Shown here piece after piece: positions 52,801 through 61,400 of a DNA stretch of 64,000 nt. The position numbers were made by a program, and so were the translations under genes. Under the pieces are notes generated by a model. It was not told the DNA's origin and did no database searches. It worked only from the letters and a program-made list of their open reading frames with translations. Origin of the DNA: Arcicella sp034931005 (GTDB lineage: Bacteria; Bacteroidota; Bacteroidia; Cytophagales; Spirosomataceae); assembly GCF_034931005.1 (NCBI RefSeq), contig NZ_JAYGIN010000002.1:62001-126000 (forward strand). The letters are read 5' to 3'. Positions within the stretch are counted from its first letter, which is position 1. Every line of letters starts with the position of its first letter.

Positions 52801-53437
52801 ATCTGGGCCAGCAACCGTTTCGGGCAAACGTATTACGCTTAAAGGAACGGCAGGACGAGTAAAAGTATTAGCCGACCAAGTTGGGAATTCAACTTATTAT
52901 GCTGTTTCAGCGGTTGATTCTTTCTGTGTAAATCCTGCAAAACCAACGATTTCAGTTGTTAAAAAGACCGATGCGAATGGTGATTATTGGGAATATACTT
53001 CAAGTTCGGCAACTGGCAATATTTGGTATCGTGACGACGTAATTTTTGAACCATTGCGTGGTGCTCAAATTGCACAAATTGTATCAGGTTCAAAATTTAA
53101 TGTGCAAGTAGTTACGACTGACGGTTGTGCCAGTGCCTTGTCAGATGCTCGCCAAGATGCAGCCTTAGTAAAACCACTTGCTAACGACCCAGAATTAACG
53201 GCAAATGTATCAGTTTCACCCAATCCTTCGAGTGATGAAGTAAGAATTGTAACACCTAAAAATGTGAAAATTGAATCGGCTTCATTATCGTCAATATCGG
53301 GTGGACAAGTTGTTGAAAAACAAGGAGACAAGACAAATACAATGACTATTGATATTCGTAATTTGAATCAAGGAACATATATTTTGCAGATAAAAACCAG
53401 TGAAGGTACAGTAGGCAAGAAAATATTTAAGCAATAA
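49805..53437 (+). CDS. Secreted M4 thermolysin-type metallopeptidase with T9SS domain
   Basis: The 1210-residue protein has a signal peptide (ending NALMAQ), an FTP/PepSY propeptide (about 80-270), and an M4 catalytic domain. The zinc site is VAGHEMTHGVVENTA near 437 with GAINESMADCFG near 459; the catalytic His is in YGVHINSGIPN near 538. A Pro/Thr linker (about 635-655) leads to a TolB-like beta-propeller region, Ig-like parts, and a C-terminal T9SS type A sorting domain (VSVSPNPSSDEV, then LNQGTYILQIKT, ending KKIFKQ). It is exported through the type IX system. Confidence 0.93.
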   Translation: MKKLFLLAITVICGNALMAQNKFKTIKRSGVEIENSSKSAVEVIDNSAQGKTLSRQVYLSKPTDSQTYLNLIAKKSGVKVIADENGMPSMIEGIPTNLKTNSTRNGRMSAVAAAAYNYLEAVKPFLKLANPDDELNIIKSEEDEIQTTHVRMQQMYKGVPVYGGEMILHQKSAEAVSLLNGHIYPTPSLEDVKPALTAENVGTIALGDVAKVSIVKTMTATERVMLKYEKPKTDLVIYHQNEKADAERLAYQVVVRPNFLERWVYVIDAKSGEILDKYNHTCTLDGVAKATATDLNGLSRSINTYQSGTSYNLIDATKSMFKGGTVKADDPQGVIWTIDATNSKVNEDLTVRQISSTNNTWNNANGVSAHFNAGKAYDYYTQYHGRLSLNGKGGTIVSIINITDENGKGFDNAFWNGEYMGYGSGGTYFKPLAGGLDVAGHEMTHGVVENTANLDYNGQSGAINESMADCFGAMVERKTGADLWRLGEDVMKGSFYPTGALRDLSNPNNGGKNLNDDGYQPATMTQYYTGSQDNYGVHINSGIPNNAFYRFATASGMTKEKAEIVYYRALTIYLTRTSKFLDLRRAVIQSATDLKSKGITDSDIAAAKAAFEAVGISDPNAPNPSTTPATTPTTTPKADIPVNNTGTEGLLTYDPVAKKLYRSSVKGEAEQTSFVELATNIVIDHKPSVPDDGTYAYFVAGDGFIKRVNLAGTPKVENVSASGVWRNVSVSKDGKKLAALRTLGKTVATTDKQITVFDLVGNKSVAFTLYNPTYTQGVSTGQVQNADALEWDYQSENIVYDAFNIIKSATGTESDYWDVGFINVWSAAKNTFGTGSVSKLFTSLEQGENIGNPSFSKTSTNIIAFDYFIQTDDIYYVIGVNTERTDGLDFIYENNTLGYPEYSRTDEFVLYNYEDTKKILNTYQISMDKSRIKSIANSEKYLVGQSAYAVWYTVGTRVLPTKTAQSISLSKTPDKSLTASSFDVTATASSGLAVVVNIASGPATVSGKRITLKGTAGRVKVLADQVGNSTYYAVSAVDSFCVNPAKPTISVVKKTDANGDYWEYTSSSATGNIWYRDDVIFEPLRGAQIAQIVSGSKFNVQVVTTDGCASALSDARQDAALVKPLANDPELTANVSVSPNPSSDEVRIVTPKNVKIESASLSSISGGQVVEKQGDKTNTMTIDIRNLNQGTYILQIKTSEGTVGKKIFKQ

Positions 53438-53440
53438 AAT

Positions 53441-53496
53441 GTAACCTGATACTTCCGCATCGAAGTTTATTCCGATGCGGAAGCGTCGGGTTACAT
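53441..53496. terminator. Palindrome between convergent M4 and MutS-like genes
   Basis: Arms 53441-53463 and 53474-53496 (TGTAACCTGATACTTCCGCA on the left) are complementary with three mismatches in 23. It overlaps the stop of the minus-strand gene and probably terminates both. Confidence 0.75.
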
Positions 53497-55293
53497 TTCA
53501 ATTCCAATGCCTTTCATCAATAAACTGGCATTAAAACTATGACAAACACCTGCTCGAAGTTTATAATCAAAAACTAAATCACCATTTACTACTTCCGAAG
53601 AAAAGCTATAATTCGCTACAAAACCTTGCTTTTCAAATTCATCCCCCAATTCCACATCATGCGTTGAAATAAAGCCCGAAGCCCTTGTTTTGTGTAATTG
53701 CAACATCAAAGCTTTTGCTCCATCATGGCGGTCTTTTGAGTTCGTTCCCTTCAAAATCTCATCTAAAAAGTAAAAAACAGGGAACTGATAACTGTTAACT
53801 GCTAACTGCTGACTGTTAACCGCCTGAATCAACGTCTTTAAACGTTTCAATTCTGCATAAAAAGAGGAGGTATCTTCTTCCAAAGAATCTTGAGTACGCA
53901 TACTCGTAAAAACCTGTACGCACGAACACGCAAACGCATCTGCACACACCACCGAACCCGCCAAAGCCAAGATAAGATTTACGCCCACAGTTCGCTGAAA
54001 GGTACTTTTTCCTGACATATTTGAGCCTGTAATGATGACCGTTTTTCCTTCGCCTTCTATCTCAATACTATTCGTAATTCGCTTCGCTTTCCGTATCATC
54101 GGATGACCCAAATTTGTCGCTTTTAAAGTAATGGAATCATCCAAAATTTCGGGTTTTACAAAATCTGGATTGGCAAAATGTAAGCCCGCTAAACTGTTTA
54201 AGGCTTCAAATTCTGCAATGACCAAAAGCCATTTTGAGAGGTTTTCTCGGTGTTGACGTTTCCAATTTTCCAGTTTGATAAAATATTGAATATCCCACAA
54301 AGTAGGAATTCCCACAATAAACATAAAAAATGGATTGGCTCTATTTCCTAATTTGTTCAAAATATCTTCCAAAGCCTTAATCGCTGGACTTGCTTCTGAT
54401 AATTCTGATTGTAATTGAGTAAGTTTTGGATACGTAAATTGCTCATTTACAATGATTTCAGAGAGATTCGCATAAGCTTTTAAAGCTCCCGTTATTCGCA
54501 TTGTTTGGTCGAGAGCATTGGAAACTGTCTCATAAATTTGCTTGCCAATAAACCCATGAATTATCAACATCAAAAGCGGATAACCGATGGGTAGAAAATC
54601 AAATGCCCAAGCTAAAATTAATGGAATAGTAAGGTAAGGAAGGTATTTGCCATACTGAAAAATAGGCTTTTTAATTTCCTCATTTTCAGGAGATTGACTC
54701 CATTGTAGTAGTTTGTCTGTTGGTTCTGCAACTTCTTCAATCAAGATAGCGGAGGCTTCTAAATTTTGTCTAAAATCAATTTTAGAAGACAATTCTGCAA
54801 TCATTTCCTGTCGGATTAAAATCTCTGATTTTTCAGCAGGACATTTCAACCATTCTGCCAACATACCCGCACCTGTATAAGTATGAGTACGATTGAGAAG
54901 TTTGAAAACGGATTGTTTTCCGAAAATATCTAAATCTGAACTATAAAAATGGTTGGTTTCGTTAAATTGTTCACCTGTTTCTGAACGAGTAAAAATATTA
55001 TCTAACCGCTTTAATTCGTCTTCATTAAGCAATGACAATGCTTTGTTTTTGTCACGCAAGTGTTTTATTTTTAGATGATTAGATACAGAAGCTAAGAAAA
55101 TAGAAATGCCAATAATTACGACAGGAATTACATAGTTTCCACCCCAAAATTGATATGTGACATAGCTAATAACGATTGTAGCAAGAAATAAAATGGCTCG
55201 AAAAATTGCCCATTGATTATACTTTTTTTGGAAATTATCAGCGAGATTTTGGAAGGTGTTTTGTCTATTTTGAAAGGTTTGGATTGGAGACAT
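53491..55293 (-). CDS. Membrane-associated MutS-like ATPase
   Basis: The 600-residue protein has hydrophobic segments near residues 30-70 and 215-245 and a C-terminal MutS ATPase: Walker A ITGSNMSGKSTFQRT near 422, TSMRTQDSLEEDTSSFYAEL near 463, Walker B FYFLDEILKGTNSKDR near 512, and STHDVELG near 545. It lacks mismatch-recognition domains, so a repair role is doubtful. Residues about 490-503 (AVNSQQLAVNSYQFP) are encoded by repeat-like sequence at 53778-53822. Confidence 0.85.
   Translation of the reverse strand: MSPIQTFQNRQNTFQNLADNFQKKYNQWAIFRAILFLATIVISYVTYQFWGGNYVIPVVIIGISIFLASVSNHLKIKHLRDKNKALSLLNEDELKRLDNIFTRSETGEQFNETNHFYSSDLDIFGKQSVFKLLNRTHTYTGAGMLAEWLKCPAEKSEILIRQEMIAELSSKIDFRQNLEASAILIEEVAEPTDKLLQWSQSPENEEIKKPIFQYGKYLPYLTIPLILAWAFDFLPIGYPLLMLIIHGFIGKQIYETVSNALDQTMRITGALKAYANLSEIIVNEQFTYPKLTQLQSELSEASPAIKALEDILNKLGNRANPFFMFIVGIPTLWDIQYFIKLENWKRQHRENLSKWLLVIAEFEALNSLAGLHFANPDFVKPEILDDSITLKATNLGHPMIRKAKRITNSIEIEGEGKTVIITGSNMSGKSTFQRTVGVNLILALAGSVVCADAFACSCVQVFTSMRTQDSLEEDTSSFYAELKRLKTLIQAVNSQQLAVNSYQFPVFYFLDEILKGTNSKDRHDGAKALMLQLHKTRASGFISTHDVELGDEFEKQGFVANYSFSSEVVNGDLVFDYKLRAGVCHSFNASLLMKGIGIEM
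53778..53822. repeat. Repeat-like insert in the MutS-like gene
   Basis: GGGAACTGATAACTGTTAAC followed by TGCTAACTGCTGACTGTTAA is built from (A/T)ACTG units, wording typical of intergenic repeats. It inserts a short QQLAVNSY peptide before the Walker B strand without breaking the frame. Confidence 0.6.
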
Positions 55294-55343
55294 TTTGATT
55301 AGATATTGCTACTATTTACTATGGATTAATTGGGGATTTTCCC

Positions 55344-55552
55344 GTAACACAGACTTCAGTCTGTAAGTTTTGATAATATTCACAGACTAACTTCTGTAAG
55401 TTTTGATAATATTCACAGGTTAAATACAGTGTTTAATAAGTTTTCTGAATAATTTTCACCCTAAAATGTTTGATTGGAGAACTTCCCGAAAGTTCTAAAA
55501 CTTTCGGGAAGTTTAAATAACTTATTAAACAGTGTACTAAAGTCTGTGTTAC
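55344..55552. repeat. Nested composite palindrome
   Basis: The outer pair GTAACACAGACTT (55344) and AAGTCTGTGTTAC (ending 55552) is exact. Inside are a tandem GTAAGTTTTGATAATATTCA (twice), the pair ACAGTGTTTAATAAGTT / AACTTATTAAACAGTGT region, and at the centre AACTTCCCGAAAGTT with its complement. It looks like successive insertion of palindromes into one another. Confidence 0.85.
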
Positions 55553-56187
55553 TAAATTTTATCGGATTCAATAAAATGAACCCCACTAATGCCTTGATTT
55601 GCCAGTTTTTGCATAGACTCAGCCACTTTTGATGCTTCTACGCCACGATATTTTTTGAGTCCACCAAGCAGAAAAGGCGATAATATTGTCATTAAAACAG
55701 TTCCAACTTTCTCGCCAAAACGAATATCTTTTCTGTTGCCAAGTAGTAAAGAAGGACGGAGACTAACAAAGTTTTCAAAGCCTAAACTTTTAATTTTCTG
55801 TTCCAAATCGCCTTTTGTTTTTAGATAAAAACTGTATGAATTGGCATCTGCCCCGATTGATGAAACCAAAATGTATTGCTTTATTCCATTAGCTTTGGCA
55901 ATTTTTCCAATCTCGTAAGGATAAGTACAATCAATTTTATATTGAGCATCTTTAGAACCAGCCTTTGCCAAAGTTGTTCCAATAGCACAAAATAAATCAT
56001 CCCCGACAATCTTTGAAGCATCGAGTTTGTCAAAATTAATGACTTCTTGTACAAGTTTAGGGTGGCTGATTTCCAGAGGTTTACGCAAAAGTAAAACTAC
56101 TTTTGAATAATGAGGATTTTCCAAAATCTGCTCAACTAATTCACCTCCGATGAGTCCAGTTGCCCCAATAATAATTGCTATTTTCAT
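55552..56187 (-). CDS. Atypical short-chain NAD(P)-binding oxidoreductase
   Basis: The 211-residue protein has the dinucleotide motif IGATGLIGGELVEQIL near residue 7 and YILVSSIGADANSYSFYLKT near 105, as in the HTATIP2/SDR_a5-type atypical SDRs. The Y-x-x-x-K pair is present (YLKTK). Substrate unknown. It is 3 bases downstream of the glycosyltransferase gene and probably co-transcribed. Confidence 0.83.
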   Translation of the reverse strand: MKIAIIIGATGLIGGELVEQILENPHYSKVVLLLRKPLEISHPKLVQEVINFDKLDASKIVGDDLFCAIGTTLAKAGSKDAQYKIDCTYPYEIGKIAKANGIKQYILVSSIGADANSYSFYLKTKGDLEQKIKSLGFENFVSLRPSLLLGNRKDIRFGEKVGTVLMTILSPFLLGGLKKYRGVEASKVAESMQKLANQGISGVHFIESDKI

Positions 56188-56190
56188 ATT

Positions 56191-56925
56191 TTACAATAAA
56201 TTCCAACCAATTCCCATTTTTGCCAAACGGTAGCGGAGGGAAACTCTTAACACACCCAAGCCATATTTTGAACTTCGGGCAAAATTGATAGAAGATGCTT
56301 CATCAAAATATTTAGTCGGACAAGTAATTTCTGCTATCTCGAAGCCTTTCCAGAAAATCTGAGCAATCATTTCATTATCGAAAACAAAATCATCATCGCA
56401 TTTCATAAAAGGGACTTTTTCTAATACTTCTTTTGAAAATGCACGGTAACCTGTATGATATTCCGATAATTTTTGAGAAAGCATTATATTTTGAAAAAGT
56501 GTCAAAAAACGGTTAGCAATATACTTATACATTGGCATTCCGCCTTTCAAAGCTCCTTTTCCTAATATACGAGAACCGAAAACCACAGGATAGAGGTCGT
56601 TGCCGATAATAGTAATCATCGCAGGCAGTAGGAGAGGCGTATATTGATAGTCGGGATGAACCATAATAACGATATCAGCCCCCAATTCAAGGGCTTTTGT
56701 ATAACACGTTTTTTGGTTTCCTCCATATCCTTTATTTTTGTCGTGACGGATAATGTGCTTGATTCCTAAGGATTTAGCTACTTCCGAAGTGTTGTCGGGA
56801 CTATGGTCATCAACTAAAATAACATCATCAACAAGGTCGAAAGGAATTTCACGATAGGTTTTTTCGAGCGTGAGAGCAGCCTTATACGCAGGCATTACAA
56901 CAATAACTTTTTTATTATTATACAT
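56191..56925 (-). CDS. GT2-family glycosyltransferase, polyprenyl-phosphate type
   Basis: The 244-residue GT-A fold enzyme has VVMPAYKAALTLEKTYREI near residue 9, DDVILVDDHSPDNTSEVAKS near 33 (first Asp-x-Asp region), and MVHPDYQYTP near 93 in place of a DxD. CDDDFVFDNEMI near 173 is typical of DPM1/DPG-type enzymes. No C-terminal membrane helix is seen. It likely loads a sugar onto a lipid carrier. Confidence 0.86.
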   Translation of the reverse strand: MYNNKKVIVVMPAYKAALTLEKTYREIPFDLVDDVILVDDHSPDNTSEVAKSLGIKHIIRHDKNKGYGGNQKTCYTKALELGADIVIMVHPDYQYTPLLLPAMITIIGNDLYPVVFGSRILGKGALKGGMPMYKYIANRFLTLFQNIMLSQKLSEYHTGYRAFSKEVLEKVPFMKCDDDFVFDNEMIAQIFWKGFEIAEITCPTKYFDEASSINFARSSKYGLGVLRVSLRYRLAKMGIGWNLL

Positions 56926-57064
56926 TTCAGGAATTGATTTCTATGGTTTTCTGATGCTAAATATTTAAACAGGGTCTATATATTACAAAGACCTACACAA
57001 AATGAATGCCATTTATATTTGATATGCAATTGATGCTATTTATTAGTAAATTTGACTATACACA

Positions 57065-58474
57065 ATGTTGAAAATAATGAAAATGCTTGGAAAAATAACA
57101 TTTTTTTTCGGTAAAGAATCGTCTCTTTCTACAATTCTTTGGTTTGGGATTGTACAGAGAATCCTAATTTTTATAGCGATGAATCCACAAAATCCAGACC
57201 CGCACCACGAAGTTTTGGAATTTATCGTTAAAAATGAACGATTGCCTTTATCCAATGAGCTTTTCTTGGCTTGTCATCCACCACTTTATTATTTGTTGGC
57301 TTTACCTTTTTATATTTTGGGAGGATTAAAATGTGTAGAGTTTTTTGGACTAATAACTTCGTGTATAAATCTTTGGGTGATGTCAAAATTGCTCAAAATG
57401 ACAATTGAGGATGTTCTAATACGTAATGTAAGTTTTCTATTAGCGACATTTTTAGGAACTTACGTTATTTATTCCTTATTTGTTTCAAATGATACACTTT
57501 CTGTTTTGATGGGAACTTGGTTTTTTTATAATCTTGCAAAATATCTCAAAAATCAGACATTGAAAAATGAAGTAATTCTTTCATTATCAGCAGGTTTGTC
57601 TCTTTTGACAAAATTAACGTTGCTTCCTTTTATACCCATAACCTTACTCATGATTTTCTTGGTGAGAGTGCGAGGGGCGTTTATGAAAATGCTTTTTACG
57701 ATGATTTTATGTGGAGCAATTATTGGCATAACTGGAACGTACAAACAATTTCAAAACTATCGAACACAACGTCAATTTTTTATCCATAATCTTGATATTT
57801 TTCCACTTCCGAGCAATTCCATTTTTTATCAAGGACCTAAAAGTTGGTATGATGTTAATATCTTGACACTCATAAAAGACCCCAATTTATCCTCTCGAAA
57901 TCCCAGTATTCATTCTGCCCCGCTATTGTTGTATGGTACATTTTGGTACAAACATATCTATTTTGAAAATAACCTAACTTTTGGAAATTATTCGGGTTTT
58001 AGGTACATCGGAAGTTTATTTTTTATCATTGGAATATTACCTACACTACTGATTTTGATTGGTTTAGCTTTAATAATTCGGCAAGGGTTTATGTTATTAT
58101 TTACTTGGTTTAAAAACTTTGGTACGGAAATATTTTGGCAAAATCTCTTCAAAGTAACCTGTACCATTTTGTTATTGGCGAGTCTTGCCACGATGTTTAC
58201 AGGCATTATTAAGTATAATGATTGGGCATTTATGCACGTTAGATTGTTAGTTCATGTGTTTTATCCAATTGTGTTATTATTGGCTACAGGATTGAGTTTT
58301 GTCAAAGCCCATTTTCCTAAATTACTAAAATATACCGTTCTTAATCTTACGCTTTTTGCAGGATTAACGATTGTGTATTTTTCAGTAGAAAGTGGCGTTC
58401 TTGTATGGAATTACTTGAATTATGGCAATAAAGATGAAATTCAATGGTACGTGAACAAAAGTTTAGGATTATAA
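57065..58474 (+). CDS. Multi-spanning membrane protein, GT39-like
   Basis: The 469-residue protein has about ten to eleven transmembrane helices. An early extracytoplasmic loop contains NPQNPDPHHEVLEFIV near residue 40 and a following CHPPLYYLLALPFYILGG near 68, the layout of the first loop in PMT/ArnT (GT39/GT83) enzymes that use polyprenyl-phosphate sugars. The divergent GT2 gene may supply such a donor. A TAAATTTG -7 match lies just upstream. Start among several ATGs is uncertain. Confidence 0.75.
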   Translation: MLKIMKMLGKITFFFGKESSLSTILWFGIVQRILIFIAMNPQNPDPHHEVLEFIVKNERLPLSNELFLACHPPLYYLLALPFYILGGLKCVEFFGLITSCINLWVMSKLLKMTIEDVLIRNVSFLLATFLGTYVIYSLFVSNDTLSVLMGTWFFYNLAKYLKNQTLKNEVILSLSAGLSLLTKLTLLPFIPITLLMIFLVRVRGAFMKMLFTMILCGAIIGITGTYKQFQNYRTQRQFFIHNLDIFPLPSNSIFYQGPKSWYDVNILTLIKDPNLSSRNPSIHSAPLLLYGTFWYKHIYFENNLTFGNYSGFRYIGSLFFIIGILPTLLILIGLALIIRQGFMLLFTWFKNFGTEIFWQNLFKVTCTILLLASLATMFTGIIKYNDWAFMHVRLLVHVFYPIVLLLATGLSFVKAHFPKLLKYTVLNLTLFAGLTIVYFSVESGVLVWNYLNYGNKDEIQWYVNKSLGL

Positions 58475-58486
58475 ACAATACCCAAA

Positions 58487-61400
58487 TTGGCAGAAAATAC
58501 GCTACAAACAATTCTAAAATCGTATCAAAAAAGACTGACTAATCTGACTTCAAGAAACAAGTCATTATTGTTGCTCAGTCTTTCTTCGGAACAGTTTTTA
58601 GACATCAATGAACTTGATTTTTTACAAAATAAATCTTCATTCAACGTCATTGAGCAACTAATTGCTCAAAAAAATACCATTTCTCTTTGCGATACTCACG
58701 ACCCACGCTATGAACGTGTCAATGAGGTCAGTAAACGCCTACGCAAAATTGCAAGAACCGAAAAATTTATTGAAGAAGAGCGTGGTTCGGAGGATTTGTA
58801 CGTGGGTTTTCCGATGGTAAAAGGTAAGTTTTCAGACGGAACAGTAGTGCGTTGTCCGCTGATGTTTTTTCCTGTTCATCTCACGCAAAAAAATGAAACT
58901 TGGCAATTAAAAACTCGTGATGAAGCTGTTACGCTCAATCGGAGTTTTTTGTTGGCGTATTCTCATTTCAATCAAGTTCAGATTTCAGATGAATTTTTAG
59001 AGCAAAGTTTTGAAGATTTTTCAAAAGATTCGCTTGAGTTTAGAACGCAATTGTATGAATATCTACGAGACTCTCTGCTAAAAATAGATTTTAATAAAGA
59101 CTTGTTTGTCAGTCAATTAAGCTATTTTGAAAAACTCATAAAAGCTGATTTAGAATTAACTGAACGTAATGGAGAATTAAAATTATTTCCGCAAGCAGTT
59201 TTAGGCATTTTCCCACAGGCAGGTTCATTTTTAGTGCCAGATTATGAGGAATTAGTAGGGGAGTTAAGAGTTGATGAGCTGGCAGATGTTGAGGGATTAA
59301 TGACTCCTCTCGCCAATATTAATAAATATGAGAATAATTTAGAATCTTTATTTCCCAAACCTTTAACCTCAAACTCCCAACTCCCAACCACTATTAAAGA
59401 AGAAAACCTTCTAATGCCTTTCGCCGTTGATGCCACTCAAGAATTAGCTTTGCGACAAGTAAAATCGGGGGCTTCGTTGGTGGTTCAAGGACCTCCAGGA
59501 ACGGGTAAATCTCAACTGATTTGTAATTTGGTGGCAGATTTTACGGCACGAGGCAAAAAAGTTTTGGTCGTTTGTCAGAAACGAGCCGCTCTTGATGTGG
59601 TGCAAGAACGCCTTTCACAAGCGGGTATGCGTGCCTTCGTGGGTAATGTGCATGACTTTAAGAATGACCGTAAAGATTTGTACGAGCAGATTTTACATCA
59701 AATTGAACAAATTGAAGAATATCAAAAGTTAAATAATAGTCTTGATGCCATTTTTTTAGAGCGAAATTATACCCAAGAAAGTCGTCAAATAGATAAGATT
59801 TCGGAGGTTTTACAAGAGTTTAAATACGCACTTTTTGATAGTTCAGAATGTGGAATTTCTGTAAAAGAGCTATATCTGACAAGTTCGCCAAATCAGGTAA
59901 GTCTGAATTTAAAAAATGAATATAAAAACTTTAAATTCAATGAAATAGAAGATTTCATAAGAACGTTCATTCAGTATTTGAATTATCAAAATAGACTATC
60001 TTTTACAACCGATACTGAAAATATTGAACCCAATGTTTTTTGGCAAAATAGACTTTCCTTCCAAAATCATAAATACTCAAATATTGCCCCAATAAATCAA
60101 GTAATAGATGAAGTGTTCAATTTTGTACAAAACCTTGAAAGCTTTTCTTCTAAAAAGTGTGATGACTTTGAAGATTTGAAAGCAATTTCTTGTGAAAAAG
60201 AGACTTTACAAGCCATATTGAACCTCTTGAAAAATGAAAAATCTTATCAGCTTTTCACTCGATTAATCAATGAGAAATCAAAAATAAATTCCTCAAAAGT
60301 AGTAGAATTAGAAGCACAAATGGGACAGTTTTTTGCAGGGCAAGGCATTGAAATTACGTTGCCAAGTACCAAATTACTACCTATTTTATCCAAAATAAAC
60401 GAAGCAATTGACACAAAATCTAATGCTTTGGGAGGATTGTTTTGGGGATTTTTCTCAAAAGAAAAAGCTGAAATTAAAGATGTTACAACCGCAAATGGTT
60501 TGAGTCTTTCTTTGGAAGATTTACAAAAACTAAGAGAAAGAATCCAGAATAGAATTGGCTTAGAAAAATGGTGGAATGAATGGGCTGATTTATTCGAGAA
60601 TAAGCAAAATAATGCTGAAGATGAACCTGTTTGGCTTCGAAAAGGCTACCGTTGGTTTGAGCGTAATTTTCAGCAATTATATCAAGTTGTTGATGCCATC
60701 AAATATTGGAAATCTTTAATAAAAAAATTGAAAAATAACCGTGAATTGTCGGTTCAAATTCTGGCTGATTCTCTTAATTTATCGTTTTCTGATTTTCAAA
60801 AACGTATTAATTATTTTGTCCAAAAATCGAATCAATTGTCTGAAAGTCAAATTGTTTGGAAACAATATTTGTCGCAAGAACAAATGGATTTATTGGCAGA
60901 TTATACCAATTCAGAGCAAATCAAAACGTACTTGAAAGATAATTTTGAATTGCTCCAAGAATCCGATGAACTGAAAGCTTCGTTTGGCAGAACTGAATGG
61001 GAAATTATCGAAAAGTTTCTGCCTGAAAATGAGCCTGTTAACACATTTTTGAACAGTTTGAAATTAGCTTGGATTGAACACATCGAAGAAAAATATCCGA
61101 TTTTAAGAAGTGTTAGTTCTTTGAAAATCAGTCAATTAGAAAGTGATTTGCAAGAATCGGTTAGAAAAAAACAAGCATTTAGTCAGGAGATTCTATTGCT
61201 TAAATTAAGAGAAGAAACGTACCGAAATTTAGAGAAAAATCGGCTTCAAAATGTGGTGACTTATCGAGATTTAAAGCACCAAGTTTCCAAAAAACGCAAA
61301 CTTTGGTCGGTCAGAAAATTGATTTCCGAATATTCTGAAGAGCTTTTTAAACTCGTTCCGTGTTGGTTGGCATCGCCCGAAACCGTTTCTGCAATTTTTC

